Below the pieces are notes generated by a model. That model had not been told where the DNA came from, searched no databases, and was given only the letters and a program-made list of their open reading frames with translations. From Ruminococcaceae bacterium UBA5396 (GTDB lineage Bacteria > Bacillota > Clostridia > Oscillospirales > Acutalibacteraceae), in the NCBI GenBank assembly GCA_002410715.1, contig DHOG01000125.1, forward strand, positions 76,137-98,285: DNA of 22,149 bases, given 5' to 3'. Within the stretch, counting starts at the first letter, position 1, and the number at the start of each line of letters is the position of its first letter. Below, in pieces: positions 15,546-22,149 of this stretch. The translations under genes were made by a program, and so were the position numbers.

Positions 15546-16769
15546 ATGCAGGAGCTGCTCGTAAAGCGATGTATGGAAAACGCAGCGCATCTGTCGGCAT
15601 TGTGTGGCATACCCGCTTATGTGCTAAGTGTTTTGCAAAGGATATTGTTTAATCAAGACAAAACTCCCGCATTTTGCGATGAATGCACCTGTTCTCGGTG
15701 TGATGCGATGAATACCCATCTTTACGGATGCAATGAAGCATATCGCTGGAACGGGAAGTATATCTACTACTGTCCGCTGGGACTTGTGTTTGTTGCTTCC
15801 TCGGTTTCAGATGATTCGGGCAATCTTGTGGGCGGAATAGTAATGGGCCCTTTGTTAATGGGAGATTCAAATGATGTTCTGAACGAAATGAACGATTACA
15901 CGCGTAGTAAGGCCGCCGCCTTGCCCGTACTTTCTACTTTAAAGGTTACGGATCTTTCGGAGGTTTTGTCAGCGGTTACTTCATATTCGGCAGGCATGCC
16001 TCATAGTCAAGTCGGCAGATTTGTTTATGAACAGGAAAAGCTGCTGAACGTAATTTACTCGGCACAGGAAAGTATGCTGCAGCAGGAAAGTGATGATTCC
16101 CCCTATCCCATCGAAACTGAGAAAAAGCTGCACACCATGATTTGCAGTCATGATAAAAGCGGTGCGCAGGAATTACTGAACGAGCTTTTGGGACATATAT
16201 ACTGCGCCAGTAATTTCGATTTGGCAACCATCAAAACACGCGTAGTTGAGTTGGTGGTGGTTCTGTCCCGCGCCACCATTGACGCCGGAGCCGATATACG
16301 GGAAGTGTTTTTGTCAAATACAAACTATATACAAGAGATTGAGCAGTTTTCATCACTTGAAGAGCTTAGTGTATGGCTTAACTGCATCATGCACAGGTTT
16401 ATAGCATATTCGTTTGATTTTGCACAGGTTAAGCATTCCAACGTTGTATACAAGGTTATGCAATATGTTAAGGCAAATTATAATCAAAAGATCTCATTGG
16501 ACGATATTGCGCGACACGTATATTTAAGCAGATCCTATTTAAGCAGTATATTTAAAGAGGAAACAGGGAAGAGCCTTTTTTCTTACATAAACGAGGTGCG
16601 TATCGAGAAAAGCAAAATATTCCTGCTTGACGATTCGGTTAGCCTTGTGGATATTTCCTCCATGTGTGGTTTTGAAGACCAAAGCTATTTTACAAAGGTT
16701 TTTAAAAAAGCCACGGGGCTATCCCCAAAAAAATATAGGGACAGCCGGGGGTTAACGGGGCTTAATTAA
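15546..16769 (+). CDS. AraC-family regulator with N-terminal PocR sensory domain
   Basis: 407 residues with an excellent AAAGGAGG site before the ATG. Residues about 1-160 form a PocR-type ligand domain: YGCNEAYRWNGKYIYYCPLG, then LVFVASSVSDDSGNLVGGIV and MGPLLM. Residues about 160-295 form a helical linker. Residues 300-400 are a complete AraC DNA-binding domain with two helix-turn-helix units (SLDDIARHVYLSRSYLSSIF and VSLVDISSMCGFEDQSYFTK) and the ending FKKATGLSPKKYR. PocR domains are thought to bind small organic molecules such as propanediol. Such regulators occur next to methyltransferase and vitamin B12-dependent pathway genes. Six cysteines in the sensor domain (44, 47, 49, 52, 62, 76) are unusual in density. 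It probably activates the surrounding C1 genes in response to the methyl substrate. Confidence 0.92.
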   Translation: MQELLVKRCMENAAHLSALCGIPAYVLSVLQRILFNQDKTPAFCDECTCSRCDAMNTHLYGCNEAYRWNGKYIYYCPLGLVFVASSVSDDSGNLVGGIVMGPLLMGDSNDVLNEMNDYTRSKAAALPVLSTLKVTDLSEVLSAVTSYSAGMPHSQVGRFVYEQEKLLNVIYSAQESMLQQESDDSPYPIETEKKLHTMICSHDKSGAQELLNELLGHIYCASNFDLATIKTRVVELVVVLSRATIDAGADIREVFLSNTNYIQEIEQFSSLEELSVWLNCIMHRFIAYSFDFAQVKHSNVVYKVMQYVKANYNQKISLDDIARHVYLSRSYLSSIFKEETGKSLFSYINEVRIEKSKIFLLDDSVSLVDISSMCGFEDQSYFTKVFKKATGLSPKKYRDSRGLTGLN

Positions 16770-16779
16770 TGGAATAAAG

Positions 16780-16808
16780 TTCAAAAAGGCAAAATATTTT
16801 CCTATATT
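16780..16808 (+). promoter_or_regulatory. Candidate promoter of the corrinoid protein gene
   Basis: TTCAAA (16780-16785) and TATATT (16803-16808) separated by 17 bases. The -35 matches consensus at 4 of 6 positions and the -10 at 5 of 6. The leader to ATG 16864 would be about 49 bases and ends in a CGGAGGG ribosome site. The weak -35 would fit an activated promoter. Confidence 0.4.
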
Positions 16809-16863
16809 TAATATGTCAAACCCAATACAATATTAGTGAAAATTATTATCGGAGGGTTGAGAA

Positions 16864-17496
16864 ATGGGGATTTTAGAAGACATTAGCAGCTTTCTGCAAC
16901 AGGGACGTGCTCCTATAGTTAAAGAAAAGGTTCAGGAGGCTTTGGATCAGGGCTTATCGCCCAAGGAAATCCTGGAAAAAGGCTTGCTTGACGGTATGGG
17001 CATTATTGGTGAGAAATTCAAGAAAAATGAAATTTTTGTACCCGAGGTTTTGATTGCAGCCCGTGCCATGAATGCAGGTGTGGGAATTCTAAAACCGCAT
17101 TTGGTGGAAGCGGGAGTTGAATCAAAGGGAACCGCTGTCATAGGAACAGTTAAGGGAGATTTGCACGATATCGGCAAAAACCTTGTTAGGATGATGCTGG
17201 AAGGCAAAGGGCTTAATGTGGTGGATCTCGGTGTTGATGTATCATCTGATCAATTTGTACAGGCCGCAATCGATAACAATGCAGATATTATTTGCTGTTC
17301 GGCATTACTTACCACTACAATGGGAGAAATGAAGGATGTGGTGGCTGCAGCGAAGGAAAAGGGAATCCGCGATAAGGTAAAAATCATGGTTGGCGGTGCT
17401 CCCATCACCCAAAGTTTCTGTGATTCAATAGGCGCGGATTGTTACACAGCGGATGCCGCTTCGGCAGCCGATGCCGCACTGAGTTTTTGCAGCTGA
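16864..17496 (+). CDS. Corrinoid (cobalamin-binding) methyltransferase protein, MtbC/MttC type
   Basis: 210 residues, the normal length for two-domain corrinoid proteins. Residues 1-85 are the helical cap domain (LLDGMGIIGEKFKKNEIFVPEVLIAARAMN). Residues 88-210 are the Rossmann-like B12 domain: GTVKGDLHDIGKNLV with the DxHxxG motif (Asp99, His101, Gly104), CSALLTTTM (Ser146, Thr150) and VGGAPIT. His101 is the lower axial ligand of cobalt. Such proteins shuttle a methyl group between a substrate-specific methyltransferase and a second methyltransferase, and need an ATP-dependent activator when oxidised. The activator (12988-14586) and a UroD-family methyltransferase (9610-10983) are in the cluster. 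No MtaB, MttB, MtbB, MtmB or MtrH homologue is seen nearby. The substrate is therefore unknown. Confidence 0.94.
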   Translation: MGILEDISSFLQQGRAPIVKEKVQEALDQGLSPKEILEKGLLDGMGIIGEKFKKNEIFVPEVLIAARAMNAGVGILKPHLVEAGVESKGTAVIGTVKGDLHDIGKNLVRMMLEGKGLNVVDLGVDVSSDQFVQAAIDNNADIICCSALLTTTMGEMKDVVAAAKEKGIRDKVKIMVGGAPITQSFCDSIGADCYTADAASAADAALSFCS

Positions 17497-17550
17497 TAAT
17501 ATATTTTATTGTTTTGTGCTGCATTTTTCCGTGTTACATATATAATTTAT

Positions 17551-17580
17551 AATACCGAGGGTGAAAACTCTCGGTATTTT
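17551..17580 (+). terminator. Rho-independent terminator after the corrinoid gene
   Basis: A 12-bp stem (17551-17562 pairing with 17567-17578, one G-U pair) with a GAAA tetraloop, followed by a short T run. It lies about 55 bases after the corrinoid stop and marks the end of the C1 cluster. Confidence 0.85.
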
Positions 17581-17993
17581 GATATAACAAGGACTGTTGC
17601 AGACAGATGATAAGTATGTACAGTATAAGGTTCATTTAAGGGTGATAACATAATCAGTGGGGCGCAATTACGACATTCACATTCCTTAAGGATGAATCAA
17701 AGCCTACAATTATAAATAAAACACATATCAGAATCCAATATATTCTTTTTACAGATTGGCGCGGATCCTATTCCAATTGAAATAAAGAAGGGTTGACTGA
17801 TGCTGTATCATGGTATTATCACCAATGGTTATGTTTATAGCATGGGGGCAGCTCTGCTGGATATCGACGTGCCTTTCTAAGCTGTTATTGTGAACAAAAA
17901 CTACATACTCTAGACCAATAGATGACGGATAAGTGATTGGTTGAACCGCTTGTTGGTATGCGGTTATATTTTCAAAAGGAACGGGAGCAAGGT
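17581..17993. other. Intergenic spacer without a convincing gene
   Basis: About 410 bases between the C1-cluster terminator and the esterase start. I see no RNA gene or transposon end. A 10-base palindrome TCCTTAAGGA lies near 17692. The only possible coding element is a 26-codon frame at 17800-17880 (ATG to TAA) with an AAGAAGGG stretch about 7 bases upstream. Its product, MLYHGIITNGYVYSMGAALL followed by DIDVPF, resembles nothing I recognise. It may be a small peptide, a gene remnant or chance. Confidence 0.6.
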
Positions 17994-19016
17994 ATGATGA
18001 AAAAAAACTATCCGATTAATAATGAAACCGTGTTATTTCAAGGACGTACCTTTGAGCGGGAGGGCATAAGCTGCTTAAGTTGGACAGATTCAGGCTTTAC
18101 GTTTTATTTTGAAGGAACAGAAGTCTGGGCGGAAATTTGGACAAACCAGCCTCACAACGATATATCTCGTCCTTATATTGGTGTACTGTTGGATGGCGAT
18201 ATTAAACCAGAGGAAATGCAGGTGTTTCCGGTAGACCGGGAGGGGTGGAATTTCTATCCCTTAGCAAAAGCATTGCCCGAAGGCAAGCATACGATACGAT
18301 TAGTAAAATTGAGCGAGGCACAACACTCTATAGTAATGGTAAAAACCTTAGAAGTGTACGGTAACTTGGTTAACCCATCCCCTCCTGACAGTGCACACAT
18401 CATAGAATTCATCGGAGATTCAATCACCGCTGGGTTTGGAAATAACTGCAAATCAGAAGATGGCTCTTTTTGTACAAAGGAGCAGGATGGCTGGCGTTCT
18501 TACGCGGCGTTGACGGCACAACGGATGAATGCCCGATTTTCCGTAATTGCTCATTCGGGCTGGTGTGTTTATAAAAGCCCTTATGGTGATCGTATGCCCG
18601 ACATATATGAATTTACGTACGGCAAAGGCGAATATTGGGATTTCTCATCCAATCCCACGAATTTAGTGGTTGTCAATTTGGGGACGAATGATGGCGCGTG
18701 GATTAATATGGAGCCTGAAAATAGACGGGAAGAAAGTATCCGATTGTTCATAGATGCTTATGTTGATTTCATAGAAAAAATTCGAATAAAAAATCCCAAT
18801 GCGATTATCCTCTGCGTTATTGGAATGCTCTGCACGATAACTACCCCATATGTCAAACAGGCAGTTGAAACCGCACGTCGTCAAGGGATAAGCAATGTGT
18901 TTTTTGGACAATTACCACAGGCAATCTCCTATGGAGCCGGACATCCATCGGCGGAGTCCCATGTCCTTGCTGCGGACGCTTTAGAGAAAATGATACGCAC
19001 GATTACAGGTTGGTAA
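17994..19016 (+). CDS. SGNH/GDSL esterase with N-terminal beta-sandwich, carbohydrate esterase family 2-like
   Basis: 340 residues from ATG 17994 with GGGAG six bases upstream; the frame extends to 17937 without a better start. No signal peptide is visible, so it is probably cytoplasmic. Residues about 1-125 form a beta-rich sandwich. Residues 134-340 form an SGNH hydrolase: IEFIGDSITAGFG with Ser143, VVVNLGTNDGAW with Asn232, and GAGHPSAESH with His317. No Asp sits three residues before that His. This agrees with CE2 enzymes, which work with a Ser-His dyad and whose two-domain layout matches. CE2 enzymes deacetylate xylan, glucomannan or other acetylated sugars. An intracellular form would act on imported acetylated oligosaccharides; that is inference. 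It stands alone between two spacers with no sugar transporter beside it. Confidence 0.85.
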   Translation: MMKKNYPINNETVLFQGRTFEREGISCLSWTDSGFTFYFEGTEVWAEIWTNQPHNDISRPYIGVLLDGDIKPEEMQVFPVDREGWNFYPLAKALPEGKHTIRLVKLSEAQHSIVMVKTLEVYGNLVNPSPPDSAHIIEFIGDSITAGFGNNCKSEDGSFCTKEQDGWRSYAALTAQRMNARFSVIAHSGWCVYKSPYGDRMPDIYEFTYGKGEYWDFSSNPTNLVVVNLGTNDGAWINMEPENRREESIRLFIDAYVDFIEKIRIKNPNAIILCVIGMLCTITTPYVKQAVETARRQGISNVFFGQLPQAISYGAGHPSAESHVLAADALEKMIRTITGW

Positions 19017-19057
19017 ATCTACGACATAACATGTATGTAGGACTGCTTATAAAGGAC

Positions 19058-19087
19058 TTGCAGTATGATATGCTTTTGATATATAAT
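19058..19087 (+). promoter_or_regulatory. SigA-type promoter of coaX
   Basis: A perfect -10 TATAAT (19082-19087) and TTGCAG (19058-19063) with an 18-base spacer. The leader to ATG 19122 is about 28 bases and holds a GAAGGG ribosome site. Confidence 0.55.
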
Positions 19088-19121
19088 AGTTTCAACTTAA
19101 CCCCGAAGGGAAAATGATGGC

Positions 19122-19889
19122 ATGCTTTTAACTTTGGATATGGGTAACACAAATATAAAGATTGGTGTTTTTAAAGACGATAAACTGCTGCTTGATTCGC
19201 GTATTGCTACCGATCGTTTCAAGATGGAAGATCAATATGCAGTGGAATTGCTGGATATATTGAAGCTTTATGGTGTGGATACAAAAGGATTTGAGGGCGC
19301 GATTATCAGCTCTGTTGTTCCGCCCTTAACTTCTGTAATCAGGCGTGCAGTAGAAAAGATTACAGGTGTTACATCGTTGGTTGTAGGCCCCGGTACAAAA
19401 ACTGGAATTAATATACGTATTGACAATCCTGCTCAGCTTGGTGCCGACCTTCTTGTAGGAGCTGTAGCTGCGGTAGAGCAATATGGCACTCCGTGTGTTA
19501 TATGGGATCTTGGTACAGCTACCACCGTATCCGTGGTTGACCGTGATGGGCATTTTCGTGGCGGCGCGATTATGGCGGGAGCGGGAGTTTCCATAGAATC
19601 ACTGGTGACGCGTGCATCTCAGCTACCGCAGATCAGTCTGGAAGCCCCTACCCGGGTGATCGGTGCAAATACAGTCGAATCAATGCAGTCAGGTGCGGTT
19701 TTTGGTGTCGCTTCCATGATTGACGGAATGTGTGACCGTATCGAGGCAGAGCTGGGTTATGATACAACTGTTATCATGACGGGCGGGTTGGGACGAGAAA
19801 TTGCACCCAACTGTCGCTGCAAGATAATTTATGATGATAATCTTTTGCTTACCGGCTTGCATATGATTTATAAAAAGAATAAAAAATAA
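19122..19889 (+). CDS. coaX: Type III pantothenate kinase
   Basis: 255 residues, the family's usual length. ASKHA-fold motifs: LTLDMGNTNIKIGVF (phosphate 1, Asp6), ISSVVPPLT, the substrate region GPGTKTGINIRIDNPAQLGA then DLLVGAVAA, and WDLGTATTVSVVD (phosphate 2, Asp129). GGAIMAGAGVSIESL and VIMTGGLG complete the set. The usual GADR reads GADL here, a small deviation. The enzyme phosphorylates pantothenate in the first step of coenzyme A synthesis. It is insensitive to CoA feedback and uses a monovalent cation. The start is fixed by the motif at the N-terminus. The next gene is an ECF S component, probably for pantothenate. Confidence 0.95.
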   Translation: MLLTLDMGNTNIKIGVFKDDKLLLDSRIATDRFKMEDQYAVELLDILKLYGVDTKGFEGAIISSVVPPLTSVIRRAVEKITGVTSLVVGPGTKTGINIRIDNPAQLGADLLVGAVAAVEQYGTPCVIWDLGTATTVSVVDRDGHFRGGAIMAGAGVSIESLVTRASQLPQISLEAPTRVIGANTVESMQSGAVFGVASMIDGMCDRIEAELGYDTTVIMTGGLGREIAPNCRCKIIYDDNLLLTGLHMIYKKNKK

Positions 19890-19920
19890 CACAGACGGGT
19901 ACGGGTATAACGAGCACGGC

Positions 19921-19951
19921 GCGGCAGCTTATTAGTACAGATAAGCGCCGC
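19921..19951 (+). promoter_or_regulatory. Stable hairpin with one bulged A in the coaX-panT spacer
   Basis: GCGGC-A-GCTTAT (19921-19932) pairs with ATAAGCGCCGC (19941-19951) around an 8-base loop. This gives 11 base pairs interrupted by one bulged adenine. No T run follows, so it is not a standard terminator. It could be an RNA-level control element or a processing/stability hairpin. The bulged A recalls the pan RNA motif of pantothenate genes, but I cannot confirm that. Confidence 0.4.
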
Positions 19952-20050
19952 AGCATAGGTGTTCGAATTCGGGGATGGCTGTGTTAGGGGATAACCCTTA
20001 GATATTTTATTGCGCTGTATCCGCAGGAACAGCAGCAGGGAGGTCATTTT

Positions 20051-20659
20051 ATGATCAAAGGAAAAAATCTTGAGAAAATGGTTCTCACAGCAATGTTTTG
20101 CGCAATCGTAATAGCTATGACATTTATCCCGCAAGTTGGATATATTGCCTACGGTGGTCTGAGTATCACCACCCTTCATGTCATAGTTATTCTTGGCGCA
20201 GTAATTCTCGGTCCGGTTAGGGGAACGATACTTGGATTGGTTTGGGGTATAACCTGTCTTATATTCGCCGCCATGAACGGGACTGCCGACGCCGCTATTT
20301 TTCTGGATCCGCGTATTTCGGTTGTGCCGCGTATTTTTGTAGGGTTATTATCTGCGTGGTATTTTATCGGAATAAAAGCACTTATTGGAAAGTTTATTCA
20401 AAACAGAAAAACAGTCGAGGTAATCTCGGCAACTGCCACAGGAATCTTGGGAACAATTACAAACACAGTATTGGTTCTCACTGCAATTAATTTGTTTGGA
20501 GGCAGTGGGGTACTTAAACTTGGTATGGTGTTGTCTACCATTATTCAAACTGCAATTGCAATAAACGGTATCGTGGAATTGGTACTCTCTGCTATATTGC
20601 TTCCTAGCTTAAGCACTCCTTTATTTATTATTCTAAGGAAGAAAAAAACCATTGAATAA
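20051..20659 (+). CDS. panT: ECF transporter S component, probably pantothenate-specific (PanT-like)
   Basis: 202 residues, almost wholly hydrophobic with about six membrane segments, the size and form of ECF S components. The start MIKGKNLEKMVLTAMFCAIVIAMTF is typical. LGPVRGTILGLVWGITCLIF, LDPRISVVPRIFVGL and ATGILGTITNTVLVL match the ECF_trnsprt (PF12822) family. S components bind a vitamin and dock on the shared EcfT-EcfA-EcfA' module, which is not in the window. The adjacent coaX makes pantothenate the likely ligand; the symbol rests on that context and on general similarity. GGGAGG lies 7-8 bases before the ATG. It is about 160 bases after coaX with no intervening promoter recognised. 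Confidence 0.82.
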   Translation: MIKGKNLEKMVLTAMFCAIVIAMTFIPQVGYIAYGGLSITTLHVIVILGAVILGPVRGTILGLVWGITCLIFAAMNGTADAAIFLDPRISVVPRIFVGLLSAWYFIGIKALIGKFIQNRKTVEVISATATGILGTITNTVLVLTAINLFGGSGVLKLGMVLSTIIQTAIAINGIVELVLSAILLPSLSTPLFIILRKKKTIE

Positions 20660-20664
20660 AAGTC

Positions 20665-20704
20665 CAAGCGCGGTTTATATCTTTGGGGATACAAACCGCG
20701 CTTG
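20665..20704. terminator. Bidirectional terminator between panT and malic enzyme
   Basis: CAAGCGCGGTTT (20665-20676) and AAACCGCGCTTG (20693-20704) form a perfect 12-bp stem with a 16-base loop. The plus strand continues GTTTAATT and the minus strand continues GACTTTTATT. It can thus end both convergent genes, panT and malic enzyme. Confidence 0.85.
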
Positions 20705-20743
20705 TTTAATTCTCGTTTAAATACTATAAAATGGATAGTAAAC

Positions 20744-21916
20744 TCATATTCTTGCCACGCCGCTTTTACGTGCAGCGGCAGCTACCGCTTGAGCTACGGT
20801 TTTTCCCACTCTTACGTCAAATGCTTTGGGAATAATGTATTCGGGATTAAGCTCACTGTCCGATATCAGCGATGCAATCGCATAGGAAGCAGCCAACTGC
20901 ATATCTTCATTGATATCACTTGCGCGGACATCTAAAGCACCGCGGAAGATACCGGGGAAGGCAAGGACATTATTGATTTGATTTGGGAAGTCGGAACGAC
21001 CTGTGCCGACCACTGCAGCGCCGGCCTCCACAGCAACATCAGGATATATTTCTGGGTCGGGATTGGACATTGCAAGCACAATTGGTTTTTCAACCATACT
21101 CTTGATCATGTCGGCTGAGACTACACCCGGAGCCGATACACCAATAAACACATCCGCTTTGTACATTGCATCAGCAAGCGAGCCTTTCAGTTGGTTTTTG
21201 TTTGTCCTGCGGCAAATCTCTGACTTTGATTCATTCATCTCTGGGTTGCTTTCGCATAGTATGCCTGAGCGATCACAAAGAATAATATCGTCTACTCCCA
21301 TCTTAAGTAGGTGATTGGCTATGGCTACACCTGCAGAACCTGCGCCGTTGATTACGCAGCGGATATTATCAACTGTCTTGCCCACAACCTTTAATGCGTT
21401 AAGTAATGCTGCGCCGGTTACAACTGCGGTTCCATGCTGGTCATCATGAAATACGGGAATATCACAAAGCTCTTTCAGACGCTTCTCAATCTCAAAACAG
21501 CGGGGTGCTGCAATATCCTCAAGATTTATACCTCCGAAGCTTCCGGAAATCAGGTAAATGGTACGCACAATTTCATCGACATCCTTGGAGCGTATGCAAA
21601 GAGGAAATGCGTCAACATCACCGAATTCCTTAAAAAGACAGCATTTACCTTCCATAACAGGCATACCGGCTTCCGGACCGATATCACCAAGTCCAAGGAC
21701 GGCGGTTCCGTCTGTAACAACTGCAACCATATTCCAGCGGCGTGTAAGTTCAAAGGATTTGCTGTAATCCTTACTGATAGCAAGACATGGCTCGGCTACT
21801 CCCGGAGTATAAGCAATTGAAAGCTGTTCGCTGTCCGTGAGGGATGCACGCGATACTACTTCAAGCTTACCCTTCCATTGATAATGCTTTTCCATTGCAA
21901 GTTGTTTTGTATCCAT
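20744..21916 (-). CDS. NAD(P)-dependent malic enzyme, short form
   Basis: 390 residues, typical of the compact bacterial malic enzymes without the phosphotransacetylase-like extension. Motifs: LSIAYTPGVAEPC with Tyr36, EGKCCLFKEFGDVDAFP with Lys91, INLEDIAAP with Glu133-Asp134 for the divalent metal, FHDDQHGTAVV (157-166), and the dinucleotide loop VINGAGSAGVAIANHLL. It decarboxylates malate to pyruvate with NAD(P) reduction. The cofactor preference cannot be read safely. An AAAGGA site lies about 12 bases before the ATG. A promoter-like pair is found upstream, and a bidirectional terminator follows. Confidence 0.95.
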   Translation of the reverse strand: MDTKQLAMEKHYQWKGKLEVVSRASLTDSEQLSIAYTPGVAEPCLAISKDYSKSFELTRRWNMVAVVTDGTAVLGLGDIGPEAGMPVMEGKCCLFKEFGDVDAFPLCIRSKDVDEIVRTIYLISGSFGGINLEDIAAPRCFEIEKRLKELCDIPVFHDDQHGTAVVTGAALLNALKVVGKTVDNIRCVINGAGSAGVAIANHLLKMGVDDIILCDRSGILCESNPEMNESKSEICRRTNKNQLKGSLADAMYKADVFIGVSAPGVVSADMIKSMVEKPIVLAMSNPDPEIYPDVAVEAGAAVVGTGRSDFPNQINNVLAFPGIFRGALDVRASDINEDMQLAASYAIASLISDSELNPEYIIPKAFDVRVGKTVAQAVAAAARKSGVARI

Positions 21917-22031
21917 TATTTTGTCAATTCCTTTCCGTGCTTCTTTTTACACAGGGCTGTCAACCAGTGTTTATTATTGGAGGTTAACCCAAAACTGTTT
22001 CTGAAGTATGATGTTTATGCCATCAGCAGGT

Positions 22032-22060
22032 AGTATATCACAAGTAATGGAAAAAGTCAG
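22032..22060 (-). promoter_or_regulatory. Candidate promoter of the malic enzyme gene
   Basis: On the minus strand CTGACT (22060-22055) and TATACT (22037-22032) with a 17-base spacer. The -10 has one mismatch and the -35 two. The leader would be about 110 bases. No other gene is visible between 21917 and the right edge. Confidence 0.45.
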
Positions 22061-22149
22061 TATTTGAATTGTTTTTTACTGAATAACATGCCATTGTTTT
22101 GTAGTCGATTTAAAGATAATGTAATTCGTGTTTAAATCCTTTTCCATAT

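Noticed and set aside
19958..19975. TTCGAAT resembling a tRNA T-loop
   Set aside because: The flanking bases do not pair into a T-stem and no acceptor, D or anticodon arm can be drawn.

Overview
The window looks like chromosome of an anaerobic, spore-forming Firmicute of the class Clostridia. The evidence is a GerA-type spore germination operon, Shine-Dalgarno sites of the AAAGGAGG type, AT-rich spacers, an HD-GYP protein, a DUF1287 protein, CoaX (type III pantothenate kinase), an ECF-transporter S component, and corrinoid/C1 genes typical of anaerobes. I cannot assign a genus from the sequence alone. No rRNA, tRNA, CRISPR array, transposase, prophage gene or plasmid function was seen.

Region by region. 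(1) 1-3723, minus strand: a gerA-type operon in the order GerAA, GerAC, GerAB. GerAB is cut by the left edge. (2) 4030-9379, plus strand: a DUF1287 secreted or membrane-anchored hydrolase-like protein, a tandem-HD HD-GYP protein, a YbdG-type MscS-family channel, the tRNA-modification enzyme TcdA, and a Gfo/Idh/MocA oxidoreductase with its own promoter. A 42-bp perfect palindrome, probably a terminator, closes this block. (3) 9610-17496: a corrinoid-linked C1 cluster. It holds a UroD/MtaA-type methyltransferase fused to a C-terminal thioredoxin-like domain, a CobW-family GTPase, a BioB-like radical SAM enzyme, a ferredoxin-ASKHA (RACo-type, DUF4445) corrinoid activator on the opposite strand, a DUF1638 protein, a PocR-domain AraC regulator and a MtbC/MttC-type corrinoid protein. 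A clear terminator ends it. (4) 17994-19016: a CE2-like SGNH esterase after a roughly 500-bp spacer. (5) 19122-20659: coaX followed by an ECF S component, probably the pantothenate carrier PanT. (6) 20744-21916, minus strand: a short-form malic enzyme, separated from panT by a bidirectional terminator.

How the genes could work together. In the C1 cluster the corrinoid protein would carry a methyl group on cobalt, and the UroD-family protein would load or unload it. The ferredoxin-ASKHA protein would reductively rescue oxidised Co(II). The PocR-AraC protein would sense the substrate or a product and switch the genes on. The CobW GTPase, the radical SAM enzyme and the DUF1638 protein have no assigned step. 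No canonical substrate methyltransferase (MtaB, MtmB/MtbB/MttB or MtrH type) lies in the window. The methyl donor and acceptor are therefore unknown, and this cluster is the best candidate for an undescribed system. coaX with panT forms a compact pantothenate uptake and phosphorylation unit.
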